Below are positions 27,498-36,309 of a stretch of DNA of 36,309 bases, piece by piece. Position numbers and translations under genes: made by a program. The DNA comes from Chondrus crispus (taxonomy: Eukaryota; Rhodophyta; Florideophyceae; Gigartinales; Gigartinaceae). The notes beneath the pieces were generated by a model. It had not been told where the DNA came from and searched no databases. It saw only the letters and a list, made by a program, of their open reading frames with translations. The stretch spans positions 1 through 36,309 of the forward strand of contig NW_005179142.1 of assembly GCF_000350225.1 (NCBI RefSeq), written 5' to 3'. Every line of letters starts with the position of its first letter. The first letter of the stretch is position 1.

Positions 27498-27916
27498 AAC
27501 TGGCGTTCTTATCGGACATGTCCATCCGTAATTCGGGTCTGACCAGGGAATCGAAGGTGTCAAGATTGACAGCTTCCTTAGATTCCTCAGCCTTCTTCTC
27601 GAAATACGAGCGTAGTTCAGAATCTGGTAATGTTTCATAATCGGTATGTCCTTCGATGACACCAAGAGCCAACGCGGACTCCACGAATTCTGGATCGACA
27701 CAGAATTTCAGATTAACCGGACAGATCGGTTCCGTCGACGTGCTTCCGGCAACGGTGAGTTGTTGCGATCTTGAGTCGAGCTCGCGCACGTACTGATCGT
27801 ACAAGCGGAGAAGTATCCGGACTGACTCGGAATCGGTCTGAAGCAGTCTGAGATGCTCTACCGAGGATGCCAAAAAATGACGAAACGGGCGGCCCTTCGG
27901 GCCGTTGGTCAGACAT
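27498..27916 (-). pseudogene. Gag N-terminal part of element 3
   Basis: The probable start is the ATG at 27914-27916 (MSDQRPEGPPVSSFF). The frame then shifts at a run of six T (27872-27877) into the longer frame, which reads SSVEHLRLLQTDSESV and continues to the solo LTR. The region is acidic and helical, with no known motif. One indel in the T6 run and the LTR insertion separate it from the gag C-terminal half. Confidence 0.75.
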
Positions 27917-27980
27917 CCGAAAATCGGTAGGGTTGATCGAGGGCCTCCTTGGCGGTAATAGAAGTAATGGTAGTGATCAT

Positions 27981-28224
27981 TGTAATAACTTCGGGGACCG
28001 AGGAGTCCGGATAACCAAAGTATGTTGTTGGTTGTGCAGATGAAAGATCGATGAGGGTTTATTGAAGAGAAGCGAACTCGTCCCGCTTAAGTCAAACCGG
28101 AATCCGGAATGAGCTGGCTGTTCTAATTACAGGCCAGCTCTTGATTATTCTAAATTACACCGTAGAAACTACATCTACAGAAAACCGAGTTCGGAATTAG
28201 AATAGAACCAGACCAGCGGTCACA
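27981..28224 (-). repeat. 5' LTR of element 3
   Basis: 244 bp, direct repeat of 22345-22588 with about six differences. The sequence just inside it on the sense strand (ATGATCACTACC) does not give a clear TGG-type primer-binding site. Confidence 0.92.
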
Positions 28225-29473
28225 GGGTGGTGGCTGGGCAAGATCGCATGTACCTTGCGATCGATGCAGAAGGAGAGGCGCAGGTTGGAGAGGGAAGCGC
28301 GGCAATACGTGAGCGAAACATGTAGGAGAACGGGAAGTACTATACGGGCAGATTCCCGCGACCAGAAACCAATAACTGCTTCGCACTTGTGTCATGGACT
28401 TTTGGCTCTGGGCTATTTTCAAGGTGTAAAACCGACCGATTTGCACCCTGGAAATACCCCCGGGCTAAATAATTTTAGCTTTTGACTCCCCGGTGGAGCG
28501 GATTCAGTGAATGAGGGTGTAAAAGCTAAAATTTTACCTTTTAACTCTTTGCTCATGCCGGTGGGGATGCTCTTACTACAGTATATATTTGCCTACCAAT
28601 GTCACGCCTTCACATGCATGGAGAGAATCGCTCCGCACGAGCAGGGACTCCCGCTTTCTTCGTCAGGATCCAGTTCCTCTCCGAGCCTCCCTTCGTCGAC
28701 ACTGCCCCGCCAGACCCCACGTCCCCTCACAGCAACCGCTCTCCACCGCTCTCCTTACGAATGCACCTACAAAAACCGTCACCATCTCCAGTCCCTCAAC
28801 TTCCACAGCAGATTCTTGGTCAAGAGCCGTCGAATGTTCAGCTCAGCAGATCCGAACGGGACCCAACTTGCCGCCCGTACGTCCCCCATTCCACACCAAA
28901 CATTCCTCAAACAGCGTCTGGGGTGAGGCAGGGCGCTTTCCCGCTTTCCCGCAGCCACCAACAACCTAACGCGGGCTCCCAGCCGTCGTCAACGGTTGCC
29001 CCTGGTGCCCAGGAAAGAGTCGCAATCGAAAGTGGAGTCACCAGGGCTCCGCAAGCCTGACGCCGCCTTTGATCGCACCCGGCGACCACAGGATTCCGTG
29101 CCAAGACAGGAAGGCGCTTTTTCAAATGTACACAAGTCTTTGCAGACGGGCGTTCGAAGCATGGGGGCCATGCAAAGGATGAGAATTGCACAATTTGCTT
29201 GACCGCTAAAGTGAACATGCCGGGTGGGAGCCTAACGTCACCTTTGTGAACGTCGAGCTATCAGGAAAGGCGATACAATCTGGTCCATATTCGGGAGCAG
29301 CACGTTCCTTCGCGCGAGTCAGCCACGAAGCTTCCCCACATGCGTCCGCTCCAACAGTCGCCGCCGTTTCCACTCCACCCACCTTCCCCATCCGGCCCCC
29401 TGCACCTCCTGCACCTCCACCTGCCCCCTCTCCCGCCCCTTCGGCCCCCTTTCCCCTTTCTCCTTTCCCCGCG
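28225..29473 (+). other. Upstream region of the CCT gene, no gene seen
   Basis: It has short open frames without recognisable products. An inverted repeat of AATTTTAGCTTTT and AAAAGCTAAAATT (about 28471-28483 and 28523-28535) is visible. From about 29240, a block (AACGTCGAGC...CATATTCGGGAGCAGCAC) is repeated in inverted orientation at 34950-35130. It belongs to the CCT gene leader or its extended N-terminus: the frame is open upstream of the ATG but only non-ATG starts are available. Confidence 0.5.
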
Positions 29474-30754
29474 ATGGAGTTCCTCACCACGCCCGACTTC
29501 GGCCACGGCGTGCACTGGGCCTCCGCGCCCGCGCCGCCGAGCGCGTCGCCCGCCGCGCCGCCGGCCGCCTCGCCGCTGCCCGCGCACACGCCGCGCCCGC
29601 CGCCGTCGACCGCGTCCACGCCGCACCACCCGACGCCGGCCCCCTTCTACGCCCCCGTCGACCGCGCCGGCATCAAGAACTCATTCCAGTCGCTCTTCTC
29701 GCCCGCCGTCGCCGCCACCCCGGCCCTCTTCCCGCGCTCCGCACAGCCCCCGGGCCTCACCCCTTTCATCAATGGCCTCCCCACCCCTTCGCTCGTCCGG
29801 CCCCCGTCCACCATGCTCTCCGCCTTCCCCCCGCTCCCCACCTCCCACCTGGACCCCGCCCCCACCCCCTCCCCCGCCGCCCCGCCCCTCTCGAGCCCCT
29901 ACCTCCAGGCCGCCGCTAAGGAGGCCGTCCGGCGCGAGTTTCTCAACATGCCCACACACGTCACCCCCGCCGCTGACCCCGCCGACCACCACCGCCCCCA
30001 CCAAGACAAGCACTTGCCTCCCGCCTCCCTCGCCTCCCCCGCCACATCCTCCTCCCCGCTTCCGCACTCCGCACACCACCAACAACGACACGTCTCGCCA
30101 AACAGCGGCGACGCAAAGGTCCCCTCCAACTCCTCCCCGGTCTCTCCACAATCTCCACTCACCGTCTCCTCCTCCGACCCCAAGGACCAAGGAACTGTCC
30201 CGCCGCACCCCGCCGCCGCCGCTTCCGCCGCCGCCGCCTCTGCTGCTGCTCCCGTCCAGCACCCGGTCCAGCACCCCTTCTTCCTCCCGTCGCACCCCCA
30301 CCAGCACCCGCACGGCATGTTCATGATCGGTCAGCACCCGCAGATGATGATGCCCTCCGCCCCCGGGCCCATGTATGCCCCGCAAGGCATGGTCATGTTT
30401 GCCGGTCCCCAGCACCCGGGCTTCCCTCAAGGCATGGTCATGCCGCCCGCCCATGCCGCGCACATGCAACACCGCCCCCAGGGCGCCGTCAAGCCCGAGA
30501 ATTAGGCAGAGCGAAAGGATCGTATCGAGCACGAGAAGCAGGAGCTCATTCGCGAGTTTAAGAAGAAGACCAGGGAGGCTGCGTTGGTCAGGTTTAGGCA
30601 AAAGCGCAGAGAGCGCAGGTTTGGAAAACTTATTCGCTACGACTGCCGCAAGAAGCTCGCCGATGCACGGCCCCGCGTGAAGGGACGCTTTGTTAGGATC
30701 AAGGACGATGAGGATATGGAGCAGCCCCAGGTCGTCCCGGGTTTGAATAGGTGA
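29474..30754 (+). pseudogene. CCT-domain protein gene with in-frame TAG before the CCT domain
   Basis: The CCT motif (CONSTANS, CO-like, TOC1) is a basic module of transcription regulators that in plants contacts NF-Y subunits and DNA. From ATG 29474 the frame gives 343 residues. They comprise a long Pro/Ala/Ser-rich low-complexity region, then His/Pro/Met-rich sequence (PSHPHQHPHGMFMIG). A TAG at 30503-30505 follows. The same frame continues for 82 codons to TGA at 30752 and holds a complete CCT domain ([20 protein letters not shown], ending RPRVKGRF). The partial copy at 20189-20551 has CAG (Gln) at the TAG site, so this is a nonsense change, readthrough, or less likely the end of an intron. 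The first Met is my choice; an open, non-ATG extension lies upstream. Confidence 0.8.
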
Positions 30755-30995
30755 TACCTGCCCCTTGCGACGTTTCGTCTAATTTTTTCTCTGTCGCAAC
30801 CTCGTGTGTGTATATAGTAGTGTCAGGTTTTTTCGCTAACAGTTCTGAATCTCTTCCCCCCGCGGTTGGGGGAACATAAAAACAAACTATTGACGTATAC
30901 ATAATTCAACAACGACAGTGCCTGTTGCCTTTTTTTGCCCTTGTTGCTCTTGTTGAAGCCGGCGGCCGAGACAGGAGAGAGCGACGCGCCGTAGC

Positions 30996-31783
30996 CTAAC
31001 ATGTTACATACTTGGCACCCATCCTCTACTTTCTTCTGTCATTGAGTTGCACTTGCTTGTTTTTTTTTTTTTTTGATACAGAACCGTGCATCTCGCACCA
31101 TCTCTTCAACGAACGCCTCTCATTCCCTTACCATACCATGATACGTATGCGCCCGTACTCTCTCTCTCTCTATATCTCAAGATCTGGCCAGAGAAGGGCA
31201 CCGTGCCTCCTGAGGGCCAGTCCTAACAGGCGCTTTTCTTTTCTTTTTTTTTCCTTCCAACCAATTGCGGTCACGCTATTGGCCGGATCATTTCATTAAA
31301 TTAATCGCACGCCACAACGAATGCTACACAGAACCACTGTAATGCTTGGTAATTCTGCGAACTGGTCGAAATCCATTGGCTAAAGGAAGTACCAATCCAC
31401 ACCCAGTCCATATGTACAAACCAGACACAGTACATTCTCCCGCCATTTTATAGAGTGAGCGCTGTAGTCCCCCAAATGTTAACTCGCTTACAGAAGCGTG
31501 TGCACAGGAACGGTTCCTCGCGCCCCTCACGGCCTCAAATCGTAGCCGTCGGGCGCCAATCAGAGGCCGCCCAGTGCCCACTACGGTGACATGCAGTGAC
31601 GCGCAGTGACGCGATTTTGAACCCGACATTTTGCCGCGTCTACATTCCCCAGCTCCTCCCCGCCCCGCCCCGCACAGCTCGCCGCCATGCCCTCACCCGC
31701 CTTCCTCCTCGCCTTTCTCCGCGCCCTTTATATGCTAGAAGTTCTCCCTCTCTGTCCGAAGAAACCCACACAAGTCAAGCGCC
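30996..31783. other. Intergenic with promoter of the downstream gene
   Basis: No gene is seen. It contains a 15-T run near 31060-31075 and CT-rich microsatellites. A TATA-like TTTATATG at about 31727-31734, some 50 bp before the ATG at 31784, is a plausible core promoter for the next gene. Confidence 0.45.
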
Positions 31784-32818
31784 ATGACAAGGGCGCGTAA
31801 TACGGCTTCCAAAGCTCCCTGCCCCCCGCTTGCACTCCGGCGATCTCCTCGACATTTTAAGCAAACACGACTTGCAACACACCGAGCTGCCGAACAGATT
31901 GCTTGCGACACTGCACGTGTACTCGATGCCAGCTTCGCGCAGGAACACAATAAATCTCCTTCCATACCCCCTCCCCAGAACCCAGGGGCAAGCTCTGTTT
32001 TTGATTCCCCTTGTCCTCTATCTGCCTTCCGATCCCGTGTTAACTCCTCGCAGGCACCAGCAAGCAATTCTAATAGTTCTCTGAGCTTCAACGCCAATAT
32101 CATGGCATCCATTTCTCAGAAATCAACGTGTAAGCTCTTTGTGAACCCCCCGTCATTTCCGCCAAGTATCGGCGCGTCTGTTCCGGACAATATTACTGCT
32201 CGCAATGACCGGGTGCTCGACCCACATTCTCAGGGGAAGAGTCGAGCTGCTCCAGAAACACCCGAGGTCACGGAAAGACGTCTCATGTTCTCATACTTTA
32301 AATCCCTGAAGAAGAAGGAGCATCAAAAAATGGCGAGGCATTGGAACAGGAAAGCATACGGAAAACTCAACGAGATCATGTTGAGAAACTATCGCTATGT
32401 GGTCTTTCTTCATATTGAAGGTACTCCGTTTAGAGAGACGATCTCATCCAATCCATTTTGCCCCTCTTTTGATGAGTTTATGATCAAAATAGACAACCCC
32501 GTCCTTTCCGAGCGCGCGCGTGTGTACCCTGCTCCCTCGGATGCCGAGGTTGACACTATGTTGGATGCTGCTGGCGATCTAAGAGAGGGTGATACGGCTG
32601 AATTAGGCACAAGTTCGGCGGGAAGTGAACCTGCTTTTACACTCTCTGAATTTTCTAGACTTATCATAATGCTCCGCCATAATGAACATTGTCGCCAATC
32701 TATCAATTTGTTACAGCAAGAGCTGACAAGAGCGCAGCTTGACGCAGGAAGATCTCGGGACAGTTTCTGGACAAGAATCGCTGATCGCTTTAATGACCCT
32801 TCCGAGCATATTGAGTAA
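31784..32818 (+). pseudogene. Host gene of unknown function, 5' part (split by solo LTR)
   Basis: A 344-codon frame from ATG 31784 with a TATA-like box about 50 bp upstream. The N-terminus is basic and Ser/Pro-rich. The middle has a Lys-rich helix (FKSLKKKEHQKMARHWNRK). Near the end, NEHCRQSINLLQQEL and FWTRIADRFND resemble the first helices of Myb/SANT-like or trihelix DNA-binding modules, but I only recognise this by pattern. The stop TAA (32816-32818) is formed in the target-site copy AGTAA at the LTR edge. Deleting LTR plus one target copy (599 bp) brings the frame into register with 33413-34176, so the two ORFs were one gene of nearly 600 codons. Confidence 0.72.
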
Positions 32819-33412
32819 TGTGGTATAACTACCTTCGTCCCGACCACTCGGAAACGAGGGGGGTTAGAGGTAAGGGAGCGCGCGCCGCTGGGTAACCCAC
32901 GCGAGCGCAAACTGTACGGAAGGACTCGAAAAGAGGGAAGGCTCACGTGGCCGGTGACGCGCAGCCGGTCGGTGGTGTTAGATCCGGACGGCCGGTCACG
33001 GGTTAAAAGCCTGAGACTTAGAGGTAAAACCGGACGGAGTTAGCAAAAAGCCGTCAAGGGAAGGGAGGCGAGTCTGCCCCCGTTTACTGGAACGGGGCAG
33101 GTGCCCCCGGTCTTAACCCGTAAGTGGGACGCCAGGACACCTGTCCCGCTACAGTAGCCGTTACATACTGTATACCAGCTACTGTACTAAATTGGCTAAT
33201 TTGTGCCATTAACCACTAATTGCTAATTACTTACCGGATGGGTCGCACACGTGTGCCCGTGGCCACGACCGGCGCCAACGGTTGTGTCACGTGTACGCCG
33301 TGGAGGTACTACTGTGCTCGCAGAGGGCGCGTGCACGATTACTACAGTAGTAACCGCCCGTCTCGGCGGTTCTCATCTCCCACCGGGGGTCGCGGTGTGG
33401 AGTTGTACCACA
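32819..33412 (-). repeat. Solo LTR (594 bp) interrupting a host gene
   Basis: On the minus strand it runs from TGTGGTACAAC (33412) to GTTATACCACA (32819). The flanks are AGTAA (32814-32818) and AGTAC (33413-33417), a 5-bp target duplication with one change. Its 3' portion is nearly identical (a handful of differences over about 425 bp) to the solo LTR at 26917-27492, but its 5' 165 bp are unlike. No internal sequence remains. Confidence 0.92.
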
Positions 33413-34176
33413 AGTACTCTTTTGATGGATGGGTCGAGGACGCCGAACCGAGTCTTCCACCTCTTTGCGCTAGAGCGGCATCTGTACTTAAGGACCAGTA
33501 TGCGCGGACACGCTCTGGGTTCACTGTCTACAAAGATAGGTGGGAGCGTTCGGGACAAAACGATCCGGAAAATTTTAGGAGTTTCTTGCCGACATTGGAT
33601 AATGGAAGACATAGCCTTACGGCTTTGGGAAAGCGGATGCTTGTTTTTTTTAAAGTTTCCGGGCTGGGGACGCCAAATTGTGACGATGAATTCGTTCGGA
33701 ATTCATCTCGAGTTATGATGGATGGTGGTTTCGATGAGGGTGTACCATCGTTGCACATGCGAGTCGTTAATGATGGGGTCCGGGCTGCAGAGTCGGAGTC
33801 TACAACGAGGCGCCGCCGTAGGAGCTTAAGTGGAAACACTGGCAAAGCTGCCGGAAACTTGATCACAGAGGTGACAAGCGCGATAAGGGAGTCCGTCTCA
33901 CGGGAAGAGGAGATAAGCCGGCATTGGAATTCGGGTGAACAAAAGAGCGTGGTGTCGCGGGAAGTGCAGTGGTCGAAGGACAAGCAGGACCTCGTAAACG
34001 TGCTAGAGTCTTCAGTTTTGAAACTGGAGGCTGCGAAATCCAGACATGCTCCGACGGAATACATCGAACTACTTCAGAGGCACTACAGCGACTCTCTGAA
34101 AGCGTTCGCGCGCGTTAATGATAGATACGAGAAATGGGTGCAGCGAGAAGTCAACGACGATCAGGACGAGGGATAA
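33413..34176 (+). pseudogene. Host gene of unknown function, 3' part (split by solo LTR)
   Basis: The frame is open from the LTR to TAA at 34174-34176, about 253 host codons starting SFDGWVEDAEPSLPP. It includes YKDRWERSGQNDPENFRSF, which by pattern fits the later part of the same Myb/SANT-like module begun in the 5' half. Further on are a basic RRRRRS cluster and a long charged, probably coiled-coil C-terminus (LVNVLESSVLKLEAAKSRH). An open frame extends upstream into the LTR but those codons are LTR sequence. Without readthrough across the LTR the half has no natural start, so the gene is disrupted in this allele. Confidence 0.7.
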
Positions 34177-34191
34177 TTATGCAGTGGGTAG

Positions 34192-34494
34192 TCATGTATG
34201 ATGGTGCGCTACAATAAAAGTCGGGGTGTGTTGAGCCTGCTTGTAAAACGGATGCCCAATCTTGTCCGTCACGTTCTTGACAGAATTTTTGTGAGGCACC
34301 TCGTGGCTCGGCCCGTCCAATTCCACGCCCGCGAAAATCCTGAACTTGCGTAGAGCCTGGCATGTCGGCTGCCGTAATGAGTTGGTACGCAGCAGCGCTT
34401 TCAACAACGCGTGCCCGTCCGTCGACAGTACCATCTTCGGGATCTCTGCCTTACCCTGATTCGCAAGAATCTCTTGTGGGATCCTCTCCTCCAT
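34192..34494 (-). CDS. Small ORF of unknown function
   Basis: A 100-codon frame from ATG 34494, convergent with the split host gene and ending 16 nt after its stop. The sequence (MEERIPQEILANQGKAEIPK) is hydrophilic with no domain I recognise. It could be a fragment or chance frame. The rest of 34177-35308 otherwise shows nothing but a CCT-gene fragment. Confidence 0.22.
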   Translation of the reverse strand: MEERIPQEILANQGKAEIPKMVLSTDGHALLKALLRTNSLRQPTCQALRKFRIFAGVELDGPSHEVPHKNSVKNVTDKIGHPFYKQAQHTPTFIVAHHHT

Positions 34495-34949
34495 GACAAA
34501 TAAAATCCCCCCGTGAGTGCTTGATAGATAAACACTCTAAGCGTCCGCATATCAAACGCGATTCCTTATTTCTTCTACGCATTTCTGGCACTGCGTACGA
34601 CAGCGACCCGCAGAATCGTGCTCCTCAAATAGTCGTTGACGCGGGCCAGCGTTGCCAAGTCTGTTTCGAGACATTCAATTCGTATTCCCGTATTTGAATG
34701 GATGTTACTGTACAGCATCCTTGATATGCCCGGTTGCGGCTGCAATGTCCTGGCCCATTGCGCCGCATGTACCTTCGAGGCAGGAAGACTCTGAACAGTT
34801 CCGCTGCCGACAGTCGAGCGTCCAACTGGACCGACTGCTTCATAATTCAACACAATTCTCTTAGGCGTGGCGTGTGGGAAGGAAGGCGTCGACGCAGCCA
34901 GAGAACCGGGAAGTATTAGCAGTGGGTTAGCTACGAATGACGCCAGGAG

Positions 34950-35130
34950 TTTGCATGCCTTGCCTGAGAAACTTCAGCTACGTGGTTGACCGGCGCAGGA
35001 TATGAGGATGGTACGGGCAGTGGTCGCTCGAAGGAATGTGCTGCTCCCGAATATGGACCAGGGTTTATCGCCGTTCCAGAAAGCTCGACGTTCAAGGGTG
35101 GCGTTGGGTTCTCACGAAATGACGGGAATC
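34950..35130 (-). pseudogene. Fragment of the CCT gene 5' region
   Basis: On the minus strand this aligns with about 29225-29330: shared AACGTCGAGCT, GGTCCATATTCGGGAGCAGC and CATTCCTTCG/CGTTCCTTCG blocks, and a translated NVELSGTAIN against NVELSGKAIQ. Homology resumes after an extra segment of roughly 38 bp (GTCAACCACGTAGCT against GTCAGCCACGAAGCT). It is the third CCT-derived piece in the window and is inverted relative to the main copy. Confidence 0.72.
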
Positions 35131-35308
35131 GACAGTCGTACATATCCAACGATAATTTTTCAGAGGACAGCAATCGGCGGATTAAGGTCGGTCGCCGATA
35201 CATTGTTGGTTCTTCCGAAGGTAAAATATCATCAAATGAAGTAGATGTGTTCGGTGCCGCACCTTCAGATACTCCATGACAAAATTAATGCGTCGCGAAC
35301 GCATCACA

Positions 35309-36080
35309 TCAATGGTCTTGACAGCATTGGGATGGGTAGTGTGTGCAGATGGGACATTTTGCGTCCAGGCTGCGCTCGCCGCACGGGTGCAAGTCGCGCG
35401 TGTCTATCGGAAAACAGTTGCCACATCCGTTGCAATGGTGCTGATGGATTCCGAGCCCCTTACCCACGCGACAGATGCCACACCGGTGGGAATGGTACAC
35501 CTCCTTCCCCTAGGAGTCATCAAAAAACTTGCACGCGCCACAAAAGTACCTGCCAACTTGGCAACAAGTGCCGCTCGTGCGGCGCCGTGTTTGAAACACG
35601 ACGCCGCACGAGCGGCAATTGTCGGCGACGGGCTTGTCCTGGTCGCCGCAGGTGACGCAGGCGACCAGCTCTGCAGCGAGGCGGTCGATTTCGCGGTCCT
35701 CATCCTCATCGAGGCAGCGTCTGCAAGGGTAGTACTTGCCGCAGCAAGCGGCCTTGAGCCAGCAGTTGCGCGCGTAGTTTTCGCAGCACTTGGAAACGCC
35801 CTTGCCGGAGAAGCGGAGGGCGGGTGTGGTCGGGTTCGCGGCTGAGGGCGCGTTGGCGGGCCCCAGCGAAGAGATTGTGGATGCGCTCGGCCTGCTGGGA
35901 CTCGGAGAGGGCGGGGTCTTGCTGGATGGCGCGCACGGCGTCGTGCATGGCGGTGGAGCGGGAGGTGGGGTGAGGTTCCTTGGGGCCGGGAGCGGCGCGG
36001 TCGTTACACGCGGGGACGGCGGGCTGCGGGGAGGAGGGCTCGGGGTGGTGGTGGTGGTGGTGGTGAGAGGTAGGGTCCAT
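35309..36080 (-). pseudogene. CHY/CTCHY zinc-finger protein gene (RCHY1/PIRH2-like), broken
   Basis: Members of this family are RING E3 ubiquitin ligases with CHY, CTCHY and RING zinc fingers. ATG 36080 begins MDPTS, then seven His and an acidic/Pro-rich stretch, then IQQDPALSESQQAERIHNLF, typical of the segment before CHY. The CHY finger (CCENYARNC...CCGKYYPCRRC...YFCGACKFFDD) is in a different frame, so one indel lies near 35820-35860. A TAG at 35510-35512 separates it from the in-frame CTCHY finger (YHSHRCGICRVGKG...HCNGCGNC...HPCGERS). The frame ends just after CPIC, the first RING cysteines, and the rest of the RING is missing. The CHY finger also carries an extra segment of about 13 residues created by an inverted duplication. 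Confidence 0.8.
35569..35617. repeat. Near-perfect 49-bp palindrome in the CHY coding region
   Basis: Two 24-nt arms (35569-35592 and 35594-35617) are inverted copies with one mismatch and a single-base centre. One arm encodes the genuine CRSCG part of the CHY finger. The other encodes sequence (RRRTSGT) that has no place in the family. Confidence 0.85.
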
Positions 36081-36230
36081 GGCGAAATGGAATTTGTTGG
36101 AGTTCCCACAGGAGAGCTCCGGGTGATATGCAAGCTCTGTGCCAAGTCGCTTGGTGGTGAAGGCGGGCAAGCCCGGGGGCGAGTTGACGGCCAAGGCGAT
36201 AAGTGGGTATGCGGACATGACACGCCTAGG

Positions 36231-36292
36231 GCCGGGGGTAAAGGAAGGGGGGGAAGGAATATGGGAGGAGGGAGGGGGGGATGGAGGGGGCT
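36231..36292 (+). other. G-rich tract, possible G-quadruplex upstream of the CHY gene
   Basis: The plus strand carries at least five runs of three or more G separated by one to eight bases, just upstream of the minus-strand CHY gene. This satisfies the sequence rule for G-quadruplex formation. A role as a promoter element is inference. Confidence 0.45.
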
Positions 36293-36309
36293 GGATTGAG
36301 ATATGAAAC

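Larger units (their letters stand above)
22345..28224 (-). mobile_element. Decayed Ty3/gypsy retrotransposon with two LTRs (element 3)
   Basis: Two direct 244-bp LTRs (22345-22588 and 27981-28224) bound a minus-strand gag, protease, RT, RNase H, integrase, chromodomain-like order. The LTRs differ at about six positions. The coding region has several stops and frameshifts, and its gag is interrupted by a solo LTR of another family. I find no matching target duplication at the outer ends (TGGTT on the left, GGGTG on the right). Confidence 0.9.

Noticed and set aside
22340..28229. Target-site duplication of element 3
   Set aside because: The 5-bp flanks (TGGTT and GGGTG) do not match in any sensible phase.
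29340..30326. A 328-codon Pro/Arg/Ser-rich ORF and a long antisense Gly-rich ORF over the CCT gene
   Set aside because: Both are other-frame shadows of the GC-rich low-complexity CCT coding sequence. Only the frame leading into the CCT domain has family support.
33220..33412. Start of the downstream ORF at 33220 as the native N-terminus of a separate gene
   Set aside because: These codons lie inside the solo LTR. Host coding sequence starts at 33413 and is in register with the upstream ORF once the insertion is removed.
34575..34853. A 92-codon minus-strand ORF
   Set aside because: Its start is GTG, it has no recognisable features, and an overlapping frame of similar length exists. Support is too weak to list.
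24761..35512. Reassignment of UAG to a sense codon (TAG interrupts the CCT gene, the CHY gene and RT of element 3)
   Set aside because: The intact receptor ORF itself ends with TAG at 19087-19089. The affected genes also have frameshifts or lie in dead elements, so ordinary nonsense mutations explain them better.

Overview
This is a eukaryotic nuclear window in which a few host genes sit among nested LTR retrotransposons. Ty3/gypsy pol genes with chromodomains, a long intronless TIR-NB-ARC-WD40 receptor gene, a CCT-domain gene and a CHY/CTCHY zinc-finger gene together suggest an intron-poor alga. A florideophyte red alga such as Chondrus is my best guess. That guess is an inference; only 'eukaryote' is certain.

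Layout. 1-10202: a large Ty3/gypsy element on the minus strand (element 1), with 3' noncoding DNA, integrase-chromodomain, protease-RT-RNase H, gag and a 670-bp 5' LTR. Its 3' LTR is not in the window. It is inserted in the gag of element 2 (10203-12770, minus), of which only the 5' LTR, primer-binding site and gag remain here. Element 2 is in turn inserted in the 3' part of a minus-strand host ORF (12771-13666). 13667-15264 is intergenic DNA with a 111-bp-spaced tandem repeat and a foldback sequence of about 390 bp. 15265-19089 is an intact 1274-residue TIR-NB-ARC-WD40 gene. 19893-20620 is a decayed, inverted copy of the 3' part of a CCT-domain gene. 22345-28224 is element 3 (minus), a decayed gypsy element with two 244-bp LTRs. 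A 576-bp solo LTR with perfect CCTGG target duplications interrupts its gag. 29474-30754 is the longer CCT gene copy, with an in-frame TAG before the CCT domain. 31784-34176 is a host gene split by a second, oppositely oriented solo LTR (32819-33412). The right end holds a third CCT-gene fragment and a broken CHY/CTCHY zinc-finger gene.

How it works together. The receptor gene looks functional: it has all the nucleotide-binding motifs and seven near-identical WD40 repeats that differ mainly at a few putative surface codons. This parallels the concerted-evolution NACHT-WD40 receptors of fungi. The retroelements show a clear relative history of nesting. Each of the four dated insertions lies inside an open reading frame, and deleting either solo LTR plus one target-site copy brings the flanking frames back into register.

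Many ORFs on the opposite strand or in other frames of these GC-rich elements are shadows and are not listed.
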